A DNA stretch of 11,226 nucleotides, taken from assembly GCA_016463455.1 (NCBI GenBank), contig JAEMRG010000045.1:1-11226 (forward strand), written 5' to 3'. This document shows, in pieces, positions 1 through 5,471 of the stretch; position 1 is the stretch's first letter, and each line of letters opens with the position of its first letter. The stretch is from Rhodoferax sp. Its GTDB lineage: Bacteria; Pseudomonadota; Gammaproteobacteria; Burkholderiales; Burkholderiaceae_C. Made by a program: the position numbers and the translations under genes. Below the pieces are notes generated by a model. It had not been told where the DNA came from. It searched no databases and saw only the letters and a program-made list of their open reading frames with translations.

Positions 1-888
1 TGGCTGGCGCAGGCGGCCAAGCCCTTTGTCAAATTACTCTCGGGCACGACCGCCGCCGTACTCAAGCTATTGCGCATAGACACCAATACCGCGCGCGCGG
101 TGACTGAGGAAGAAATATCGGCCAGCCTAGAGGAGGGTGTGGACGCCGGTTTGATAGAAGCGCATGAGCACCAGATGGTGCAAAACGTATTCCGGCTGGA
201 TGAACGCCCGCTCACCTCGCTGATGACGCCGCGCAGCGATGTGCAATGGCTCGACGCCTCGGCCAGCGTGGACGATTGCCTGCGACTGGCCGGGCGTGGC
301 GCAGGTAATGGTGCGCATTCTTGGTACCCGGTGTGCCGCGATTCCTTGGATGATGTGGTGGGCATCATCAGCGTGGCGCACTTGCTGGACCTGGGCGCGC
401 ACAGCCAGGAGCCGATTGCCGCTTTTGCACAAGCGGCGGTTTTTGTGCCTGAGACTCTGAGCGCCATGGAGTTGCTGGAGCAGTTCCGCCTGAAAGCGGC
501 GCGCTTGTTGTTTGTGGTCGATGAATATGGCGTGGTGCAAGGCCTGCTCACGCCGCGCGACTTGCTCGAAGCGATCACCGGTGAATTGCAATACGGCGCG
601 CAAGCGGACGCCTGGGCCACGCGGCGCGAGGATGGCTCGTGGTTGCTCGACGGCGTCATGCCGGTCGATGAAGTGAAGGCGCGTTTGGAATTGGACGAGT
701 TGCCCGACGAAGACCGGGGCCGCTACAACACCCTGGCCGGCTTGCTCATGGCCTTGACCGGCCATTTGCCCAAGTTGGGAGAACGTATCAGCCACCAGGG
801 CTGGGTGTTTGAGGTGATAGACCTTGATGGCCGCCGCGTGGACAAGGTGCTGGCCACGCAAAGGGCAGCGGCCCCGCCAAAAGCCTAG
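1..888 (+). CDS. CorC/HlyC (CNNM-type) CBS-domain membrane protein, C-terminal part
   Basis: The reading frame is open from the first base, so the gene begins outside the window; 295 residues are visible. They match the cytoplasmic half of the HlyC/CorC/CNNM family. First comes the linker just after the membrane domain (TEEEISASLEEGVDAGLIEA, about residues 34-53). Then comes a CBS pair, with the family signature LMTPRSDV near residue 75 and the second CBS around VVDEYGVVQGLLTPRDLLEAI. Last is a CorC_HlyC domain (about 205-285, ending in the EVIDLDGRRVDKV strand). The N-terminal DUF21 membrane domain lies upstream, out of view. Family members are linked to Mg/Co efflux or resistance, and one enterobacterial relative to polyamine export; the old name 'hemolysin' is misleading. 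The substrate cannot be told from this part. A TTG at 70 could be read as a start, but the homology-like sequence continues upstream of it. The gene converges with the GST gene. Confidence 0.9.
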   Translation, partial: WLAQAAKPFVKLLSGTTAAVLKLLRIDTNTARAVTEEEISASLEEGVDAGLIEAHEHQMVQNVFRLDERPLTSLMTPRSDVQWLDASASVDDCLRLAGRGAGNGAHSWYPVCRDSLDDVVGIISVAHLLDLGAHSQEPIAAFAQAAVFVPETLSAMELLEQFRLKAARLLFVVDEYGVVQGLLTPRDLLEAITGELQYGAQADAWATRREDGSWLLDGVMPVDEVKARLELDELPDEDRGRYNTLAGLLMALTGHLPKLGERISHQGWVFEVIDLDGRRVDKVLATQRAAAPPKA

Positions 889-895
889 CGGCTTT
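880..895. terminator. Small hairpin between convergent genes, possible bidirectional terminator
   Basis: AAAGCC (880-885), loop TAGC, GGCTTT (890-895) form a perfect 6-bp stem. It contains the stop codon of the plus-strand CBS protein in its loop and overlaps the stop codon of the minus-strand GST at 894-896. A-rich bases on one side and T-rich bases on the other give a short U-run in both directions. The stem is short, with only three G:C pairs, so termination would be weak. This is inferred from position and symmetry only. Confidence 0.35.
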
Positions 896-1517
896 AGAGC
901 ACTTGCGCCGCCGGGCGCGCTGCGACCCGTTCGCGCCAGGCTTGCAAGGCTTCGTAGCCCAGGTCGGCAGGTTTGAATTTCAAGAGGCCGCGTGCGAACT
1001 CCAGTGCGCAAAAAGCAGTGATGTCGGCGATGGTAAAGCGATCGCCGGCCATCCAGTCTTGGCTTTGTAGCAGGGCATCAAAGACTTGCAAATTGGCTTT
1101 GAGCTTGGCCGTTTGCGACTGTCCAAACTCCGGGAACTGCGGCTGCTCCAGGGTCGCCAGGCCCGGGTGGCTGTGGCGGATGCTATTGGCCGCGCCCAGC
1201 AAAATCGTCCACTCCACGCGCCGATCGGCCATCTCGATAAAGGCACGCTCGGTGCTGTCATGGCCCATCAAATTGGGCTCTGGAAACAGACCTTCCAAGT
1301 AGGTGCAAATCGCCCGGGTTTCGGTGAGTACCCGGCCATCGTCCAACTGTAACGCCGGCACTTTGGCCAAAGGGCTTTTAGCCAGGTAAACACTGGCGCG
1401 GTGTTCGCCGGCATTGAGATCGATAGGTATTTGCGCAATCGTGGTAATGCCTTTTTCGGCCATAAACATATGGACCCGGCGGGGATTAGGGGCGCGTGGC
1501 GCGGTGTAGAGCTGCAT
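894..1517 (-). CDS. Glutathione S-transferase family protein
   Basis: A 207-residue cytosolic protein of normal GST length. The N-terminal thioredoxin-like domain (about 1-80) opens with MQLYTAPRAPNPRRV. It has the cis-proline before the glutathione gamma-glutamyl site (KVPAL, V53-P54) and a TET triplet at 65-67 where most GSTs have ES. The helical C-terminal domain (about 88-207) carries the folding N-cap motif FTIAD at 161-165. No obvious catalytic Tyr or Ser sits in the first loop (it reads APRAPNPRR), so the chemistry may differ from classic conjugating GSTs; I recall the APNPRRV-type N-terminus from other proteobacterial GST-like proteins. A longer frame runs upstream into pyrF, but ATG 1517 is chosen because the thioredoxin fold starts there and AAAGG lies 6 bases before it. 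It is on the same strand as pyrF, 64 bases downstream, so co-transcription is possible. The physiological substrate is unknown. Confidence 0.9.
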   Translation of the reverse strand: MQLYTAPRAPNPRRVHMFMAEKGITTIAQIPIDLNAGEHRASVYLAKSPLAKVPALQLDDGRVLTETRAICTYLEGLFPEPNLMGHDSTERAFIEMADRRVEWTILLGAANSIRHSHPGLATLEQPQFPEFGQSQTAKLKANLQVFDALLQSQDWMAGDRFTIADITAFCALEFARGLLKFKPADLGYEALQAWRERVAARPAAQVL

Positions 1518-1523
1518 GGAAAA

Positions 1524-1528
1524 CCTTT
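1524..1528 (-). promoter_or_regulatory. Shine-Dalgarno (AAAGG) for the GST gene
   Basis: AAAGG on the minus strand, 6 bases before ATG 1517. It decides this start over upstream in-frame starts that would overlap the end of pyrF. Confidence 0.55.
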
Positions 1529-1581
1529 GCAAAAAATAAGCCGTGGCTACCGGCTTGGTTTGGCCGATTTCGCACCCCTGC

Positions 1582-2430
1582 TCAGGGGCTGAAAACCCGC
1601 GCATCTTGCAATTGCATGCGCAAAGCCTTGGCCTCGCGCCGCGCTGCTTGCGCGAAATCGGCTGCCTCAGATGCATAAATGATCGAGCGCGAAGCATTGA
1701 CCGCAATCGGCCCCGTGGTGTGCTCTGGCGTACCGCGCCAGGCCGCCCGCACGGTGGCCTGCGCGTCGCCGCCTTGCGCGCCCACGCCGGGGATCAAGAG
1801 GGCAACCGTCGGCGCCAGCGCCCGCACCCGTTCTAGTTCCTGCGGGTAAGTAGCGCCCACCACCAGGCCTAACTGACCGTTCTCATTCCAAGGGCCTTGG
1901 GCCAAGTGCGCAATGTGTTCGTACAAGCGCGGCGCGCCAGGCAGGTCTTGCAGGCGCTGGTTCTGAAAATCGTCGCCGCCGGGGTTGGAGGTGCGGCACA
2001 GCAAAAAAGCGCCCTTGCCGGGGTAACGCAAATAGGGTTGCACCGAATCCAAGCCCATAAAGGGCGAAAGCGTGATGGCGTCGGCCCCGTAGCGATCGAA
2101 GGCCTCTTTGGCGTACTGCTCCGCGGTGCTGCCAATATCGCCGCGCTTGGCATCCAAAATCACCGGCACTTGCGGCGCGCTAGCGCGCATATGCGCCATC
2201 AGGCGCTCCAATTGGCCTTCAGCGCCATGGGCGGCAAAGTAGGCGATTTGCGGCTTAAATGCAATTGCCTGGTCTGCTGTGGCATCGACGATGGCGGCGC
2301 AAAAGTCAAAAATCTTGCTGGCATCGCCGCGCCAGTGCATAGGGAACTTGGCGGGGTCCGGGTCCAGCCCGATGCAGACCAGCGACTGGTTGCTGCGCTC
2401 AGCCTGGGCGAGCATGGTGAGAAAGTTCAT
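1582..2430 (-). CDS. pyrF: Orotidine 5'-phosphate decarboxylase (type 2)
   Basis: PyrF converts orotidine 5'-monophosphate to UMP plus CO2, the last step of de novo pyrimidine synthesis, in the cytosol. The 282 residues fit the longer type-2 subfamily rather than the roughly 230-240-residue E. coli type. Visible motifs are CIGLDPDPAKFP (19-30, first strand of the barrel), FKPQIAYF (58-65, substrate-binding Lys), the catalytic DAKRGDIGSTAEQYA (93-107, with the Asp-Lys-Asp charge network), PGVGAQGGD (214-222, phosphate loop) and VNASRSIIYAS (244-254). ATG 2430 gives the usual MNFL..L..AER N-terminus. No Shine-Dalgarno is visible before it. A 14-base palindrome (2175-2188) and a short hairpin at the stop codon (1575-1588, no T-run) lie inside and are probably incidental. 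Confidence 0.97.
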   Translation of the reverse strand: MNFLTMLAQAERSNQSLVCIGLDPDPAKFPMHWRGDASKIFDFCAAIVDATADQAIAFKPQIAYFAAHGAEGQLERLMAHMRASAPQVPVILDAKRGDIGSTAEQYAKEAFDRYGADAITLSPFMGLDSVQPYLRYPGKGAFLLCRTSNPGGDDFQNQRLQDLPGAPRLYEHIAHLAQGPWNENGQLGLVVGATYPQELERVRALAPTVALLIPGVGAQGGDAQATVRAAWRGTPEHTTGPIAVNASRSIIYASEAADFAQAARREAKALRMQLQDARVFSP

Positions 2431-2438
2431 GGGGGCCG

Positions 2439-2444
2439 ATTGTA
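2439..2444 (-). promoter_or_regulatory. Candidate -10 box (TACAAT) for pyrF
   Basis: TACAAT on the minus strand matches the sigma70 -10 consensus at five of six bases and ends 8 bases before the pyrF ATG. I see no good -35 at 16-18 bases. If used, transcription would start almost at the ATG, giving a leaderless or near-leaderless mRNA, which would fit the missing Shine-Dalgarno. It could equally be chance. Confidence 0.25.
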
Positions 2445-2480
2445 GGTAGCCAGGGGCCGGTGCGGCGCAATCGCGCAGGC

Positions 2481-2510
2481 CACAAAAGAAACGCCACCTT
2501 GCGGTGGCGT
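2481..2510 (-). terminator. Rho-independent terminator after the carbonic anhydrase unit
   Basis: On the minus strand an 8-bp perfect stem, ACGCCACC / GGTGGCGT (2491-2510), with a 4-base loop is followed by TTCTTTTGTG. It begins 22 bases after the stop of the small membrane protein at 2533. GC-rich stem, tight loop and T-rich tail are the standard form. It separates this unit from pyrF, which therefore needs its own promoter. Confidence 0.8.
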
Positions 2511-2532
2511 AGTCCTAGCTCTTGGGGCGCTT

Positions 2533-3066
2533 TTATTTGAAGGGCGCTCTAATGAACCTGGCGCACACGCCTTTGATCATGTGCCTGCGTGTACCGTCTT
2601 TGAAGGTCAGGGTTTGGACGAAAGCCCCATCGGCCAAGTCGATGGTGAACTCCTCTTGCGTCACCATCTGCCCAAAGCGCTCAAACATCGCCGGGCGGCT
2701 GACAAAGGCCTTGGTGCCTTCCATTTTGAGAGCCCCTTTGCGCGATTCGGTGATGGAGTATTCACCTTGGTACCACCCTGAGCCCGCATCGGGCTCCAGG
2801 CCGGCTACCAACATATCCGGGTACACCTTGGGCTCGGAGTTGAGTGCGCCCTGGGGGGTGGATACCGTGACCTCGCACACAAACTGGCCGCTGACTTTGG
2901 CCAGTTTGTCCTTGGCGCTTTCTAGGTCGCCATCCCGCTTGCCCGATCCCGAGGGGTCCAGGTGGATGACGCCCAAGGCCACCAGGCCCCAACCCGTCAG
3001 CGCCGCGATGATCAGAGTGATCACCACGGCCGCCAGCACGGCGCCCATGGAGGATTGCTTTTTCAT
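2533..3066 (-). CDS. Small membrane-anchored protein of unknown function
   Basis: 177 residues that I do not recognise as a named family. The N-terminus is MKKQSS followed by one strong hydrophobic helix (about residues 9-33, no lipobox and no clear signal-peptidase site). It looks like a single-pass inner-membrane anchor with a soluble domain of about 140 residues, probably periplasmic. That domain holds two cysteines (C64 in QFVCEV and C168 in KGVCAR) that could form a disulfide; FKDGTRRHMIKGVCARF near the end looks like a closing beta-strand pair. ATG 3066 has GAAGG about 7 bases upstream. It starts 41 bases after the carbonic anhydrase stop on the same strand, and a good terminator follows it, so the two genes probably form one transcript. 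Its job is unknown; the context suggests something in the cell envelope linked to the carbonic anhydrase. Confidence 0.8.
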   Translation of the reverse strand: MKKQSSMGAVLAAVVITLIIAALTGWGLVALGVIHLDPSGSGKRDGDLESAKDKLAKVSGQFVCEVTVSTPQGALNSEPKVYPDMLVAGLEPDAGSGWYQGEYSITESRKGALKMEGTKAFVSRPAMFERFGQMVTQEEFTIDLADGAFVQTLTFKDGTRRHMIKGVCARFIRAPFK

Positions 3067-3107
3067 AGTGGGGCCTTCGCGGAGTGGGCGGCTTGGTAGT
3101 CGCTTTT

Positions 3108-4445
3108 TTAGTTGCTCAGGAGCTCACGACCATTGAGCGGCTGCACCGGGCGGGCATTCATCTTGAAGGGGAAGGCCTGCACCTGTTCCTTGGCGATATT
3201 GACCGTGGTCTTGAGAATAAAGAAGCGCACGCCTTCGGTACACGGCGGCGTGGTGAGCGAGCCTTCATAGCTGTAGAAATCAAACTCACGCGGCAGCAGA
3301 TTGCCGGGGTTGAAGTTCACGCCCTCTGGCAAATACTCCACATTTTGTTCTTTAGGCAGGTTGGCCCACAGGGTTTTGATACCGGGGTTTTCATTGCCTT
3401 CTTTGAGCAAAACGCCCAGCACGGCGAGCTTGCCATCGGCGTTTTTGTGCACAAAATGCACCACCATCGCCATGGGCTTGCCGTCTATTTTTTCTTCGCT
3501 GGGTTTGTGGAAGTGAAACTGCAGCAGTTCATGGACGATGCCGTCGACCCGCAGCTTGCTACCGGGCGGGGTATTGACTTGGATAGTGTGCCCGTTGTTG
3601 ATCATTTTCAGGGCACCTTCTTTGTAGTCGGCGCTCACCACCATGCGTGATTTGACGAATGGCCCTTTGATGTCCAGCGGTGACTGTGACTTGCCTTTGC
3701 CACAGGTGGGGAATTCCTTGCCCCATTTCTCTGGGCCCATTTCGCCTTCGTAATCCCAATGGGCCGCGGCATGCTTTTCATCTTTTTTCGCGCCGTGGCC
3801 GTCATCTTTCTTGCCATGGCTATGGCCATCGTCCTTGCCTTTGCCCTTGCCATCGTCTTTTTTGCCCTTGCCATCGTCTTTATCGTGGCTGTCTTTTTCT
3901 TCCTTGTCGCCGCTGCCCGCTTTTTCAGACTTGGGCAGGCAGTCTGCCATGACCTTGATTTTTTCGCCCGCGGCGACCAGGCCTAACTGGGCTGCGCAAA
4001 TCGTGTTCTTGCGGTCACCGAGTTCGGACAATTGCAGCGCTTTGCGAAAGGCCTCCAGGGCGCCCGGGTCTTCAGTGCCTTTGGTCAGCATGCGCAGTGC
4101 GCCCATGCCGGCCTGGCGTTCAGCAGAAAGTGTCTTTTCTTTTTTGTAGGCGTTTTCCAAATCGCTCAAGGTTGAGCCGCTGGCCAGGGCCGCTTTGACC
4201 GCTTCAAGTTGATTGGCTTTCCCCTCCAGTGTGGTCAATTCCTGCTGCAAGGCTTGCATTTCTTCTTCGGCGCCTTTAATGCTTTCTTCTTTTTCTTTGG
4301 CCGACTTTTCAGCCGCCTCTACCGCAGCATTGAGCTCGGTAATTTTTGCCTTGGACACGCTTGCTTGTTTTTGGTTCATAAAACCAAAGACGCCGGCGCC
4401 TATCAGGGCAGCGACCAAAAATACTTCCAACAGGATTCTTTTCAT
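3108..4445 (-). CDS. Membrane-anchored alpha-carbonic anhydrase with coiled-coil and Asp/His/Lys-rich linker
   Basis: 445 residues, far longer than a typical bacterial alpha-carbonic anhydrase (about 220-250). In order: an N-terminal membrane helix (about 4-22) with no clear cleavage site; a charged coiled-coil (about 28-85); a short helical segment (about 92-170) with two Cys (C150, C169); a low-complexity linker of Asp, Gly, Lys and His (about 173-229); and the catalytic domain (230-445). That domain has the zinc ligands H311 and H313 (QFHFH) and H330 (VVHFVH), a proton-shuttle-like His (NNGHT, H286), the gatekeeper Glu E317 (PSE), T398-T399 in SLTTPP, and C248 with C402, placed for the usual disulfide. 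It should interconvert CO2 and bicarbonate in the periplasm, held at the inner membrane. Two normally conserved second-shell residues differ: human CA II H107 is Glu and E117 is Val (V328). It is first in a probable two-gene unit. Confidence 0.93.
   Translation of the reverse strand: MKRILLEVFLVAALIGAGVFGFMNQKQASVSKAKITELNAAVEAAEKSAKEKEESIKGAEEEMQALQQELTTLEGKANQLEAVKAALASGSTLSDLENAYKKEKTLSAERQAGMGALRMLTKGTEDPGALEAFRKALQLSELGDRKNTICAAQLGLVAAGEKIKVMADCLPKSEKAGSGDKEEKDSHDKDDGKGKKDDGKGKGKDDGHSHGKKDDGHGAKKDEKHAAAHWDYEGEMGPEKWGKEFPTCGKGKSQSPLDIKGPFVKSRMVVSADYKEGALKMINNGHTIQVNTPPGSKLRVDGIVHELLQFHFHKPSEEKIDGKPMAMVVHFVHKNADGKLAVLGVLLKEGNENPGIKTLWANLPKEQNVEYLPEGVNFNPGNLLPREFDFYSYEGSLTTPPCTEGVRFFILKTTVNIAKEQVQAFPFKMNARPVQPLNGRELLSN
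3825..3886 (-). repeat. Imperfect tandem repeat encoding the carbonic anhydrase linker
   Basis: The 9-base core GCCATCGTC (plus strand) recurs at 3825, 3849 and 3870, in units of 24 and then 21 bases joined by Lys/Gly codons. It encodes repeated DDGKGK-like blocks on the minus strand. Unit lengths are multiples of three, so gain or loss of a unit would keep the frame. The flanking linker continues with related DDGH/KKDD blocks. Confidence 0.7.
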
Positions 4446-4460
4446 AGCTGTTCTTTCGGA

Positions 4461-4488
4461 TATTTAGTGTGAAAAGTAGACACTTCAA
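4461..4488 (-). promoter_or_regulatory. Candidate sigma70-like promoter for the carbonic anhydrase unit
   Basis: On the minus strand TTGAAG (4483-4488) and TAAATA (4461-4466) are separated by 16 bases, ending 15 bases before the ATG. Both boxes are poor matches (4/6 and 3/6), so this is only the best-looking candidate in the 138-base gap 4446-4583. I see no convincing terminator for the upstream lipoprotein gene in this gap; the inverted CGCCG/CGGCG there has a 5-bp stem and no T-run. Read-through from the flagellar operon is therefore possible. Confidence 0.22.
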
Positions 4489-4583
4489 CGATGTACGCAA
4501 AGCCTGGACGCCGCAGTGAATACGGCGACGAGATTGCTGTTTTATCGGCACGAAAACCGGAATCTTGATTCACCATGGCAGCT

Positions 4584-5471
4584 TTAGCGTGTTCCGCGGT
4601 AAGAAATTCCGGCGCCCTTGCCGTCTAACAGCATCATATCCAATTGATAAACGCCGTTCTGCATGGACACCGTCGCTACGCCTTCAAGGGACTGCCTCTG
4701 CCATTCTGGGCACAAGGTGATGGAGCCCAAGGAGAGGGTCACCTTGAAGTAATTCAATGATTGGGCAGTCCATTTCCAGGTTAGCGGCGCGTTCCCACTA
4801 AAGCATTGCCAATTAGTGCCGGATACATCGGGTGCGCCGTTGGCTCCAAATTGCAGCCTACCCACTGCCGTGTTGTTTCCGCTTGACCAATGTCCGTTCC
4901 AGCTACTGTTGCTCAGGTTCATCGGCGTTGCGCTAGGGTCATAGCCCGCTTGGGGCAAAGCCTCAGCCGTCAGCGTGTAATTGCTGACGCTGCTACGGCT
5001 TATGGATAGCTTGGCCGACAATTGTTTGAGTGAGGAAGCTGAAACACTGGCGTTTGCCGGGTACCAATTGGCCCCTTCAATAACCCGCCAGCTCTGCGCC
5101 ACATTGGCCGCATCGCCCTCGATGCCGAGTTCCAATTCGCCTTTGTAGAGGTGCGCCAGACGCAGATCGTTGGCGTTGTAGTACCAACCGTACAGGTGCA
5201 CATTTTTCCCAGCGTCGGGCACTACCAGCGCCAAAAATTCGCGGCTCGGGTTGCTGTCTAAATTTCCCTTGTAAAGCCCGGCCAAAAGCGTTGCAGGTGG
5301 GGCGGGTGGTATTACTTCGCTTGCTGGGAGCGCGGGTGCTTCGACCAGCGGCCGCTCGGTTACGACGCCACCACAAGCGGCGAGCAGCAGGGTGGCCGTG
5401 GCTAATGTTCGGCCGATGCCGCGCACACGCCCGTGCCCTGGTCTTGTGCTTGATGCGTCTTGCATGGTCAT
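4584..5471 (-). CDS. Putative lipoprotein, beta-rich, function unknown
   Basis: 295 residues. A signal peptide with an unusually long n-region (about 21 residues, Arg-rich) and a short hydrophobic stretch ends in the lipobox LAAC with lipid-modified Cys33; Gly-Gly follows, which suggests outer-membrane sorting. A Pro/Ala-rich spacer (about 40-62) leads into two beta-strand-rich parts. The first starts GLYKGNLDSN; the second starts NSSWNGHWSSGN and has two Cys (WQCFSG, TLCPEW) placed for a disulfide. The pattern of Trp/Tyr-Gly strands, ending in GVATVS, resembles calyx-like secreted lipoproteins I have seen in Comamonadaceae, but I cannot name the family. ATG 5471 is chosen because it overlaps the upstream stop as ATGA and has GGTGGA 6 bases before it; an upstream GTG at 5486 and ATG at 5465 are less likely. 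It is the last gene of the operon that starts with the fli genes. Confidence 0.8.
   Translation of the reverse strand: MTMQDASSTRPGHGRVRGIGRTLATATLLLAACGGVVTERPLVEAPALPASEVIPPAPPATLLAGLYKGNLDSNPSREFLALVVPDAGKNVHLYGWYYNANDLRLAHLYKGELELGIEGDAANVAQSWRVIEGANWYPANASVSASSLKQLSAKLSISRSSVSNYTLTAEALPQAGYDPSATPMNLSNSSWNGHWSSGNNTAVGRLQFGANGAPDVSGTNWQCFSGNAPLTWKWTAQSLNYFKVTLSLGSITLCPEWQRQSLEGVATVSMQNGVYQLDMMLLDGKGAGISYRGTR

Noticed and set aside
127..1011. Long open frame (294 codons) on the minus strand opposite the CBS-domain gene
   Set aside because: Its product has no recognisable domain and is rich in His, Arg and Gln, as expected of the antisense of GC-rich coding DNA. The plus strand encodes a clear CorC/HlyC protein.
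1575..1588. Inverted repeat CCCCTG/CAGGGG at the pyrF stop as a terminator
   Set aside because: The loop is only 2 bases and no T-run follows on the minus strand, so pyrF-GST read-through is more likely.
1518..1706. N-terminal extension of the GST gene to an upstream start
   Set aside because: It would overlap pyrF, adds a basic sequence unlike any GST N-terminus, and the internal ATG has a Shine-Dalgarno and the proper fold start.
2175..2188. Perfect 14-base palindrome GCGCGCTAGCGCGC
   Set aside because: It lies inside pyrF and codes for normal residues; such sequences arise readily in GC-rich genes, and no partner site was seen.
4511..4530. Inverted CGCCG/CGGCG as a terminator of the lipoprotein operon
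   Set aside because: The stem is 5 bp with a 9-10-base loop and has no T-run.
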